Positions 9,760-16,851 of a stretch of DNA of 42,037 nt are shown here, in pieces; position 1 is the stretch's first letter, and the number at the start of each line of letters is the position of its first letter. Source of the stretch: Psittacicella melopsittaci (GTDB lineage Bacteria; Pseudomonadota; Gammaproteobacteria; Enterobacterales; Psittacicellaceae); the NCBI RefSeq assembly GCF_003585925.1, contig NZ_NRJH01000054.1, positions 1 through 42,037 of the forward strand. Direction: 5' to 3'. The translations under genes and the position numbers were made by a program. The notes under the pieces are model-generated. The model saw only the letters and a program-made list of their open reading frames with translations. It was not told the origin of the DNA and ran no database searches.

Positions 9760-10328
9760 TGAATATAAAAAAAACTATCACCTCTTGTATGGAGTTTGCA
9801 GGATTAGTAGTATTCTTTCTCATCTATAAACTAGCTCCAGAAGAGTATGCTTTAAGAGCTGCTTCAGTATTTCTTTTAATTTTTTCCATTTTTCAAATTT
9901 GGTACTTTAAATGGCAAAAATTAAAAATTCCGCGCTCAATGCTCTTTATAAATGGTCTCAGCATTCTTTTTGCTATCCCAACCATTTATTTTAACGACTT
10001 TCAATACATCCGTATCAAACTACTAATTATTAAGGCTCTATTTTTTATTATTCCTTTTACTTTTGCTCTCTTTGGCAAAAACTTCCAACAAATTTTATTT
10101 GGAGATTTGGCTGGACTTAAAGAATTAACCGACCATGAATTTAAGGTAGTTAACTGGTGGTTCATTATTGTCTCTGCTGTAAGCTTACTTATTACAATTT
10201 ACGCTTACTTTAATCTTTCAGATGATGCTTTCTTAGAGTTAAAAACCTTCTGGTTACCACTAGTTGGAGCTTTATACATAGTTCCAGTATTCTATTATTT
10301 AGCAAAGAAAGAAAACTTAAAAATGTAA
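9759..10328 (+). CDS. yciB: YciB/IspZ family inner-membrane protein, copy 1
   Basis: YciB (intracellular septation protein A) is a five-segment inner-membrane protein that affects envelope integrity and interacts with cell elongation and division proteins in E. coli. This 189-residue protein shows the family layout: an N-terminal FAGLVVFFLIYKLAPEEYAL, the signature around residues 73-90 (IYFNDFQYIRIKLLIIKALF, compare FFHNDEFIKWKVTVIYALF in E. coli), and a C-terminal ELKTFWLPLVGALYIVPVFYY. The start codon overlaps the preceding stop. A second, more diverged copy lies 1.2 kb downstream. Confidence 0.88.
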   Translation: MNIKKTITSCMEFAGLVVFFLIYKLAPEEYALRAASVFLLIFSIFQIWYFKWQKLKIPRSMLFINGLSILFAIPTIYFNDFQYIRIKLLIIKALFFIIPFTFALFGKNFQQILFGDLAGLKELTDHEFKVVNWWFIIVSAVSLLITIYAYFNLSDDAFLELKTFWLPLVGALYIVPVFYYLAKKENLKM

Positions 10329-10334
10329 GGGTCT

Positions 10335-11111
10335 ATGATTACTAAATTTCTCTTAAATAATATTGCGAATATACTCTTTTTTCTGGTACTTTTCTTGACT
10401 TTATATACAGATCAAGCTGTATTATACGCAGGAACCATTTATGTTTTGGTTAACGTTTGTGTCTTAACCTTTAGACTAATGGTTGAACAAGGCTTATGGC
10501 GTAACCGCCTATTTTTACTGCAACAAATTGTTTATAACGCAACTATGGGCTTATCGGCACATGAGAATGATATTACTTACTTTGCCGTAGGGATTGCGGT
10601 ATATCATGCTCTTATTACCTTTGCTTGCTGGTGGTTACAACGTCGTGGCGAGTATTTTGTAGAACGCTATGAACCTCATTATCTTTACCCAATTGCTCGT
10701 CTCGAAGCTATGGGCATAGAGATTCAAAAAGAAAATAGAAGATCTACAGTTAAAGCAGTAAACGAACTCTACTTACGTAATTCTTTTGTTTTAAGCTGCC
10801 TGTACGTGGTAATTTTACCTGCGACAAATTTAAGTTCACAGTCTTGGTATGTACTTTGGGCATTTATTTTTGTTCCTATTTGTAACTGGTACCTCATAGC
10901 TAATTTAACAGTTAAGGTATTTAGCTACTTTAAGGGTAATTTAGGAGTTAATTTCGAGGAAACTATTAAGCAAATGCAAGCAAAAACTCAAGCAGAATTT
11001 GCTAAACAAAATGAAATGGATCCTGAACTTGCTGCTAAAGTAGAAGACCTTAAAGAATACATTGAGAATAAAGTAAAAGAGCAAGAAAAAGGTCAAGACA
11101 AAGACAAATAA
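10335..11111 (+). CDS. Membrane protein of unknown function
   Basis: A 258-residue protein with about five hydrophobic segments (near residues 5-25, 30-50, 82-102, 148-166 and 172-196). The loop between the third and fourth contains a polar stretch with RRGEYFVERYEPHYLYPIARLE. The last 55 residues are highly charged and probably helical (QMQAKTQAEFAKQNEMDPELAAKVEDLKEYIENKVKEQEK). It sits six bases after yciB and ends at a strong terminator, so it closes the rsmI-to-yciB transcription unit. In E. coli the gene after yciB is the soluble thioesterase yciA; this protein is not related to it. No family recognised. Confidence 0.75.
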   Translation: MITKFLLNNIANILFFLVLFLTLYTDQAVLYAGTIYVLVNVCVLTFRLMVEQGLWRNRLFLLQQIVYNATMGLSAHENDITYFAVGIAVYHALITFACWWLQRRGEYFVERYEPHYLYPIARLEAMGIEIQKENRRSTVKAVNELYLRNSFVLSCLYVVILPATNLSSQSWYVLWAFIFVPICNWYLIANLTVKVFSYFKGNLGVNFEETIKQMQAKTQAEFAKQNEMDPELAAKVEDLKEYIENKVKEQEKGQDKDK

Positions 11112-11117
11112 ATAAAC

Positions 11118-11148
11118 AAAAAAAGACCTCATCTCGGGGTCTTTTTTT
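11118..11148 (+). terminator. Rho-independent terminator of the yciB cluster
   Basis: A 13-bp stem (A-run plus GACCTC pairing with GGGGTC plus T-run, one T-G pair) with an ATCTC loop starts 6 bases after the stop of the 258-residue gene. The flanking A and T runs are typical of an intrinsic terminator. Confidence 0.9.
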
Positions 11149-11149
11149 A

Positions 11150-11155
11150 TATAAT
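11150..11155 (+). promoter_or_regulatory. Probable -10 element for yciI-yciB2
   Basis: A TATAAT immediately follows the preceding terminator and lies 24 bases ahead of the yciI ATG. The leader would be very short and includes a strong ribosome binding site GGAGGT at 11170-11175. No clear -35 box. Confidence 0.45.
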
Positions 11156-11178
11156 AGAATAAATTAATTGGAGGTACA

Positions 11179-11487
11179 ATGTCATTAAATTATTATGTAA
11201 TTTTTTCTACAGATCATGAGAATGTGCTAGAAAAAAGATTAGCTGCACGTCCAGACCACTTAGCTCGTTTACAAGAACTTAAAGATCAAGGACGTCTATT
11301 AGTAGCTGGTCCTAATCCTAAATCAGATGCAGACCCAAAAACTACTGGCTTTGCTGGCTCGACTGTAATTGCCCAATTTGCTTCGCTTGAAGAAGCACAA
11401 CAATGGGCAGACCAAGATCCTTATCTAGCCGCAGGTGTTTATAAATCTGTAGAAGTAAGACCTTATATTGTCGTTTTTGAAAAATAA
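11179..11487 (+). CDS. yciI: YciI family protein
   Basis: A 102-residue ferredoxin-fold protein of the YciI family, whose biochemical role is still unclear. Similarity to E. coli and Haemophilus YciI is strong: [63 protein letters not shown] and the C-terminal [10 protein letters not shown]. The conserved His (RPDHL) and Asp (ADQDPY) of the family are present. It has a GGAGGT ribosome binding site. yciI clusters with yciA and yciB in other gammaproteobacteria; here it is followed after 28 bases by a second yciB. Confidence 0.95.
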   Translation: MSLNYYVIFSTDHENVLEKRLAARPDHLARLQELKDQGRLLVAGPNPKSDADPKTTGFAGSTVIAQFASLEEAQQWADQDPYLAAGVYKSVEVRPYIVVFEK

Positions 11488-11515
11488 TAAACAATAAATC
11501 ACTCTAGTTATAAAT

Positions 11516-12070
11516 ATGTTATCTATTCTTCTCTCTACCTTATCAGGACTGATATTCTGTATCGTATACTTTATGTCACCTCGAGAAGTGGCTGCAGAAT
11601 ATTCAGCAATTGCTTTAACTATAGCTTTAGTTATAGAAGTATTGATTAAAAACTTTTTCATTAAAAAATTGACGCCTTTTGCATGGTTTATGTATGTCAT
11701 AATTCTTTGCTTTACCATTCCGTCAATTATCTTTAATGATATTAAATATATTCAAATTAAGTTCTATCTCTTTAAAGTAATTTTCATATTTGCAATTATA
11801 ATTCTAATGCATAAGTTTAATGTGAACATTATGCAAAAGGTTTTTGGTTGGCTAATTAAAGGAGTTAGCGAGCATGGTTGGTTTGTAATTAACTATATGT
11901 TCGTTGTCTACCTAGTTATTGCTGTCCTCGGAGCACTATACAGCCAATATGCCATTTCCCAAGAAGCATGGGTATTATTTAAAGGAGTAATCTTACCTGT
12001 AATTGGTGGCGTGGCTACTTTAATAATGATAGCCTATGGCTTTTATGACGCAAGAAAAACTAAAAAATAG
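11516..12070 (+). CDS. YciB/IspZ family inner-membrane protein, diverged copy 2
   Basis: A 184-residue membrane protein that follows the YciB plan: N-terminal LIFCIVYFMSPREVAAEYSA, then the signature block around residues 66-80 (IIFNDIKYIQIKFYLFKVIF), which aligns with IYFNDFQYIRIKLLIIKALF of copy 1, and a C-terminal AWVLFKGVILPVIGG matching NFKVFGLTAL in E. coli. It is clearly paralogous to the gene at 9759-10328 but the two have drifted far apart. It is probably co-transcribed with yciI, and its stop codon lies in the terminator stem. Confidence 0.8.
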   Translation: MLSILLSTLSGLIFCIVYFMSPREVAAEYSAIALTIALVIEVLIKNFFIKKLTPFAWFMYVIILCFTIPSIIFNDIKYIQIKFYLFKVIFIFAIIILMHKFNVNIMQKVFGWLIKGVSEHGWFVINYMFVVYLVIAVLGALYSQYAISQEAWVLFKGVILPVIGGVATLIMIAYGFYDARKTKK

Positions 12071-12089
12071 GTGACCTTAGGTTACCTAT
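12067..12089 (+). terminator. Rho-independent terminator after second yciB
   Basis: A 10-bp stem (ATAGGTGACC / GGTTACCTAT, one G-T pair) with a 3-base loop, followed by a run of seven T. The stem includes the stop codon of the upstream gene. Confidence 0.88.
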
Positions 12090-12111
12090 TTTTTTGCCTA
12101 AAATTTAGTTG

Positions 12112-12120
12112 TGTTATAAT
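12112..12120 (+). promoter_or_regulatory. Extended -10 promoter of valS
   Basis: TGTTATAAT is an extended -10 element (TGnTATAAT) 83 bases upstream of the valS ATG. A weak TTGCCT is at 12094-12099. Transcription would start near 12127, exactly at the base of a hairpin (12126-12156). Confidence 0.6.
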
Positions 12121-12125
12121 TGATT

Positions 12126-12156
12126 AATGTGTTGCTTATGGAAATGCGAACACATT
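12126..12156 (+). promoter_or_regulatory. 5'-terminal hairpin in the valS leader
   Basis: The arms AATGTGTT (12126-12133) and AACACATT (12149-12156) pair perfectly, extended by G-C and C-G pairs across a one-base bulge, and are followed by a T-rich tract (TTTATTTTTTTATT). It begins where transcription from the upstream promoter is expected to start. It could stabilise the mRNA end or act as an attenuator; no leader peptide was identified. Confidence 0.45.
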
Positions 12157-12203
12157 TTTATTTTTTTATTTATAAGACAGTAGTTAGGGATAATTTTTAG
12201 ATT

Positions 12204-15068
12204 ATGGATAAAACATATTCTCCACACAATATTGAAAAACGAATTTATCAAGAGTGGAAAGAAAGTGGATTATTTAGAGCAACTTTTGATCCAAACAAAG
12301 AAAACTTCAGTATCGTAATCCCGCCACCAAATGTAACTGGTACTTTACACATGGGACATGCATTCCAGCACGTTTTAATGGATATTCTTATCCGTTATAA
12401 CCGAATGCAAGGTAAAAATACTCTGTGGCAACCAGGTACTGACCATGCGGGTATTGCAACGCAAATGGTGGTAGAGCGTAAATTACAAGCTGAAGAAGGT
12501 AAAACTCGTAAAGATTTCACGCGTGAAGAGTTTATTGAAAAAGTTTGGGAATGGAAACGCTATTCAGGTGGGACAATTAATAGCCAAATTGAACGTCTTG
12601 GTGACTCAATTGACTGGGAACGTGATGCCTTCACTATGGATGAAACGCGTTCTCGTGCGGTTAAAAAAGTATTTATTGACCTTTATAACGAAGGCAAAAT
12701 TTACCGTGGTAAACGTTTAGTTAACTGGGATCCAAAATTCAAAACCGCTATTTCTGACCTTGAAGTAGAAAACAAACCAGTTAAATCAAATCTTTGGCAT
12801 TTTAGATACCAATTAACTGACGGGGCTAAAACTCACGATGGTAAAGATTACATTGTTGTAGCAACTACTCGTCCTGAAACAGTTTTTGGTGATACTGCTG
12901 TTGCTGTTCACCCTGAAGATCCACGTTATACAGATCTTGTAGGAAAATTTGTTTATATTCCTGTAGTCGATAGAAAAATCCCTATTATCGCTGATTCCTA
13001 TGTAGACAAAGAGTTTGGTACAGGTATAGTTAAAATTACCCCTGCCCATGACTTTAATGACTATGAAGTAGGTAAACGTAATAATTTACCATTAATTAAT
13101 ATTCTTAATGATGAAGCCTTTTTATTAGCTGTTACGCCAGTACTAGACACTAATGGTCGTGAAACAGGTGAAACTTACGAGTTACCTGCAAGTTATCAAG
13201 GTCTAGAAAGATTTGCTGCACGTAAACAACTAGTAGCCGACTTTGAAGCAGCAGGGGCTTTAGATAAAATTGAACCGCACGACATGGTTGTTCCTTATGG
13301 TGACCGTAGTAGTGTAGTTATCGAGCCATTCTTAACTGACCAATGGTATGTTGATACCAAAGAAATGGCACGCGTTTCTTTAGATGTGGTTAAAGAAGGC
13401 AAAATCCGTTTTGTTCCAGAGCAATATACTAACTGGTACAATAACTGGATGGAAAATATTCAAGACTGGTGTATTTCTCGTCAATTATGGTGGGGGCATC
13501 GTATTCCAGCTTATTATGATGAGCAAGGCAATGTTTATGTAGGTGAATCTGAAGAAGATGTACGTGCTAAACATAACCTAGATGCTAATGTACACCTAGT
13601 ACAAGATGAAGATGTATTAGATACTTGGTTCTCTTCTGCTCTTTGGACCTTCTCTACTTTAGGTTGGCCAGAAAAAACTAAAGAAATGGAGTTTTTCCAC
13701 CCAACTTCAGTATTAGTAACTGGATTTGATATTATTAACTTCTGGGTATCTCGTATGATTATGATGACTACCCACTTTATTAAAAATCCAGATGGTTCAC
13801 CTCAAGTACCATTCAAAGACGTTTACATTACTGGTTTAATCAACGATGAAGAAGGTAAGAAAATGTCAAAATCTAAAGGTAACGTATTAGATCCTTTAGA
13901 TATGATTGATGGTATTTCGCAAGAAGATCTTATTGCTAAACGTACAGCTAACATGATGCAACCGCAATTAGCTGAGAAAATTGCTAAACGTACGGCAAAA
14001 CAATTCCCAGAAGGTATTAAACCTCATGGTACAGATGCTTTACGTTTCACTTTAGCAAGCTTTGCTTCTTCGGGTCGCAATGTAAGTTGGGACATGAAAC
14101 GTCTAGAGGGGTACCGTAATTTCTGTAATAAATTATGGAATGCTTCACGTTTTGTGCTCATGAACCTAGAGAACAAAGATGTAAGCTTCAAACTTGACGC
14201 ACAAACTTATCAAGAGCATGCTCCACACTTTACAGCTGCCGAGCGTTATATTGAAAGCGAATTAGCAAAAGTAATTGAAAAAGCAGATTTTGCAATTCAA
14301 ACTTACCGCTTTGACCAATTAGCTAATACTTTATATGACTTTATCTGGAATACATTCTGTAACTGGTATCTCGAATTTGCTAAAGTAAATCTTGCTAGTA
14401 CAGATGAAAAAGTTGTGAAAGCAACTCAATTCCAACTATTAAGAGTTCTTGAAGCTACTTTAAGACTTAGCCATATTGTAATTCCATTTATTACCGAAGA
14501 AATCTGGCAAAACTTAAAACCTTACTTACCAGATTTAGAAGGCTTCTTAATGGGACAAAAATATCCTAAAGCTAATGAATTTAATAGTGATGCTCAAGCA
14601 ACAGATCATATTCATAAAGCGCAAGAGTTAATTACTTTAGTACGTGAGTTACGTTCGGAAATGAACTTAGCTCCAAGTAAAGAATTAAGTGTTAATTTAG
14701 TTAGTGAAAACCCTGCTTTCTTAGAATATACTAAGGATTTTGTTAACACTCTGGCAAAAATCAATTTAACTATTACTAATAGCCCTTCTACTGATTTAGT
14801 AAGTAGTCGTCTCTTAGGTACAGATACAGTTGAGTTCTTATTAGCTGAAATTATTAACGTAGAAGCAGAGTTAAATAAATTACAACAAGAGCTAGTGAAA
14901 TTAGATAGTGAAATTGCTCGTGTAGATGGTAAACTCTCTAATCCAAGCTTTGTTGAAAAAGCTCCTGCGGATTTAATTGCAAAAGAAAAAGCTAAACGTG
15001 TTGATTTCTTAGAACAACAAGAACAAATTAAACTGCAAATTAGTAAAATTGAAAAATTAAAAGCATAA
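12204..15068 (+). CDS. valS: Valyl-tRNA synthetase
   Basis: ValRS charges tRNA-Val and edits mischarged threonine. It is a class Ia synthetase: the HIGH-type motif is in [16 protein letters not shown] (residues about 34-49) and the KMSKS motif in [14 protein letters not shown] near residue 553. Between them lies the CP1 editing domain ([37 protein letters not shown]). The C-terminus (about residues 885-954) is the tRNA-binding coiled coil typical of bacterial ValRS. The length, 954 residues, is normal. It is transcribed alone between two terminators, from an extended -10 promoter with a structured leader. Confidence 0.98.
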   Translation: MDKTYSPHNIEKRIYQEWKESGLFRATFDPNKENFSIVIPPPNVTGTLHMGHAFQHVLMDILIRYNRMQGKNTLWQPGTDHAGIATQMVVERKLQAEEGKTRKDFTREEFIEKVWEWKRYSGGTINSQIERLGDSIDWERDAFTMDETRSRAVKKVFIDLYNEGKIYRGKRLVNWDPKFKTAISDLEVENKPVKSNLWHFRYQLTDGAKTHDGKDYIVVATTRPETVFGDTAVAVHPEDPRYTDLVGKFVYIPVVDRKIPIIADSYVDKEFGTGIVKITPAHDFNDYEVGKRNNLPLINILNDEAFLLAVTPVLDTNGRETGETYELPASYQGLERFAARKQLVADFEAAGALDKIEPHDMVVPYGDRSSVVIEPFLTDQWYVDTKEMARVSLDVVKEGKIRFVPEQYTNWYNNWMENIQDWCISRQLWWGHRIPAYYDEQGNVYVGESEEDVRAKHNLDANVHLVQDEDVLDTWFSSALWTFSTLGWPEKTKEMEFFHPTSVLVTGFDIINFWVSRMIMMTTHFIKNPDGSPQVPFKDVYITGLINDEEGKKMSKSKGNVLDPLDMIDGISQEDLIAKRTANMMQPQLAEKIAKRTAKQFPEGIKPHGTDALRFTLASFASSGRNVSWDMKRLEGYRNFCNKLWNASRFVLMNLENKDVSFKLDAQTYQEHAPHFTAAERYIESELAKVIEKADFAIQTYRFDQLANTLYDFIWNTFCNWYLEFAKVNLASTDEKVVKATQFQLLRVLEATLRLSHIVIPFITEEIWQNLKPYLPDLEGFLMGQKYPKANEFNSDAQATDHIHKAQELITLVRELRSEMNLAPSKELSVNLVSENPAFLEYTKDFVNTLAKINLTITNSPSTDLVSSRLLGTDTVEFLLAEIINVEAELNKLQQELVKLDSEIARVDGKLSNPSFVEKAPADLIAKEKAKRVDFLEQQEQIKLQISKIEKLKA

Positions 15069-15076
15069 GCTTTAAT

Positions 15077-15102
15077 AAAAAGGAGGTGTTAACCTCCTTT
15101 TT
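15077..15102 (+). terminator. Rho-independent terminator after valS
   Basis: An 11-bp stem (AAAAAGGAGGT / ACCTCCTTTTT) with a GTTA loop, starting 8 bases after the valS stop, followed by further T. The GGAGGTG in the stem mimics a ribosome binding site but is too far from aroC to serve it. Confidence 0.92.
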
Positions 15103-15126
15103 TACCTTTTTTTAATGGATTTATTT

Positions 15127-16203
15127 ATGGCTGGAAATTCTTTTGGACAAATTTTTAGATTAACTACTGCAGGTGAAAGTCATGGTCCTGCATTGGTAGG
15201 AATATTGGATGGAGTTCCACCTGGTATCGAGTTAAGTGAAGACGATTTTACTTTTGATATGGATCGTCGTAAGCCTGGCTCAAATAGATTTACTACCCAA
15301 CGTCAAGAAGACGATAAAGTGAAAATTTTAGCTGGGGTTTTTGAAGGAAAAACTACAGGTACGAGTTTAGCTTTTGTTGTTGAAAATACAGATCAACGTA
15401 GTAAAGACTATTCTGACATTGCTGATAAATATCGCCCAGGACACGCTGATTATACTTACGATAAAAAATACGGTATTCGCGATTATCGTGGTGGCGGTCG
15501 CTCTTCGGCACGTGAAACTGCAATCCGTGTAGCAGCTGGAGTGATTGCGAAAAAAATACTAAAACAAAAATATAATACTGAGATTATTGCTTTTGTTAGC
15601 CAAATAGGTAAAATCAAAGCCCAAGCTGATCTAGCTAATCTCGATGTTAATTTTATTAATAGCAATGCCTTTTTTACTCCTGATCCAGAAGCGGTAGAAA
15701 AATTTGATCAACTCTTACGCGAGATTAAAAAAGAACACAACTCAATTGGGGCTAAGGTTACTGTTGTTGCTAACAATGTTCCTGTGGGTCTAGGTGAACC
15801 TGTGTTTGATCGTATTGACGCTGATATAGCTCATGCGATGATGGGTATTAATGCGGTTAAAGGTGTGGAAGTAGGAGCAGGCTTTGCTTCTGTAGAACAA
15901 ACTGGTTCAGAGCACCGTGACCAAATGCGTAGCAATGGTTTCCAAAGCAATAACGCAGGAGGTATTTTAGGCGGTATTACTACAGGACAACAAATAGTAG
16001 TTAATTTAGCCTTAAAACCAACTTCTTCTATTCAAGTTCCTGGTTTAACCATTAATAAACAGGGGGAAGAGGTAGAAATAGTTACGCGTGGACGTCATGA
16101 TCCATGTGTTGGTATCCGTGCAGTGCCAATTGTTGAAGCTATGTTAGCTCTAGTTTTAGTTGATCACTTAATGCGTAACCACGCTCAAAATCATCTGCTC
16201 TAA
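15127..16203 (+). CDS. aroC: Chorismate synthase
   Basis: AroC converts 5-enolpyruvylshikimate-3-phosphate to chorismate, the last shikimate step, using reduced FMN. Conserved blocks are [49 protein letters not shown] and the C-terminal [18 protein letters not shown]. An in-frame ATG at 15115 adds MDLF, but the E. coli protein begins MAGNTIGQLFR, matching [11 protein letters not shown] from 15127, so I chose the internal start (358 residues). Neither ATG has a good ribosome binding site. No strong promoter is visible between the valS terminator and the start, so some read-through from valS is possible. Confidence 0.96.
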   Translation: MAGNSFGQIFRLTTAGESHGPALVGILDGVPPGIELSEDDFTFDMDRRKPGSNRFTTQRQEDDKVKILAGVFEGKTTGTSLAFVVENTDQRSKDYSDIADKYRPGHADYTYDKKYGIRDYRGGGRSSARETAIRVAAGVIAKKILKQKYNTEIIAFVSQIGKIKAQADLANLDVNFINSNAFFTPDPEAVEKFDQLLREIKKEHNSIGAKVTVVANNVPVGLGEPVFDRIDADIAHAMMGINAVKGVEVGAGFASVEQTGSEHRDQMRSNGFQSNNAGGILGGITTGQQIVVNLALKPTSSIQVPGLTINKQGEEVEIVTRGRHDPCVGIRAVPIVEAMLALVLVDHLMRNHAQNHLL

Positions 16204-16219
16204 ATAGATATTTTTTTCC

Positions 16220-16261
16220 CTACATTGAAGTTAAATCAAGTATAATAAAATCTCAATGTAG
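16220..16261. promoter_or_regulatory. Dyad around the apt -10 element
   Basis: CTACATTGA at 16220-16228 and TCAATGTAG at 16253-16261 form a perfect 9-bp inverted repeat whose 24-base spacer contains a TATAAT (16241-16246). Arm centres are 33 bases apart, close to three helical turns, so a dimeric or cooperatively bound regulator could grip the promoter from both sides. No known regulator matches the half-site. Confidence 0.5.
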
Positions 16262-16311
16262 ATATCATTACATCAGATATTTCTTTTAACTAACTATATA
16301 GTTTTAAAACC

Positions 16312-16851
16312 ATGACTAATTTCAAACTAATAAAGGATTCTATTACTTCTGTTAAAGACTTTCCAGTTCCAGGGATTGTGTTTAGAGATATTACAACTTT
16401 AGTTGGTAACCCTGCAGCTTTCCAAGAAACTGTAGATGCTTTTGTTGCTCACTATAAAGACAAAGGTATTACTAAAGTTATAGGTACAGAATCAAGAGGC
16501 TTTATTTTTGGTGCACCTGTGGCACTAGCGCTTGGTGTGCCTTTAGTTTTAGTGCGCAAACCAGGTAAACTTCCTCGTGAAACTGTTAAAGTTGATTACT
16601 CTTTAGAATATGGTAAAGATTCTTTAGAATTACAAAAAGATGACATTCAAGCTGATGATAATGTTCTAGTAATTGATGATTTACTAGCTACAGGTGGTAC
16701 TTTAGCAGCAACTGTTCAACTAGTTGAAAGTTTAAATGCTAAATGTAAATATGCAGGTTTTGTAATCAACTTAAAAGACTTACCAGGTCAAGCTAAGCTT
16801 GAAGCTTTAGGCGTTGATGTATTTAGTTTAGTTGAATACGAAGGTGAATAA
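16312..16851 (+). CDS. apt: Adenine phosphoribosyltransferase
   Basis: Apt salvages adenine with PRPP to AMP. The 179-residue protein has the family N-terminus (IKDSITSVKDFPVPGIVFRDIT), the flexible-loop region RKPGKLPRETVKVDYSLEYG, and the PRPP-binding motif VLVIDDLLATGGTLAA at residues about 118-133. It heads a cluster with dnaX and recR, as in E. coli. Its stop overlaps the dnaX start by one base (TAATG), so the two are translationally coupled. The promoter lies within a 9-bp dyad. Confidence 0.97.
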   Translation: MTNFKLIKDSITSVKDFPVPGIVFRDITTLVGNPAAFQETVDAFVAHYKDKGITKVIGTESRGFIFGAPVALALGVPLVLVRKPGKLPRETVKVDYSLEYGKDSLELQKDDIQADDNVLVIDDLLATGGTLAATVQLVESLNAKCKYAGFVINLKDLPGQAKLEALGVDVFSLVEYEGE

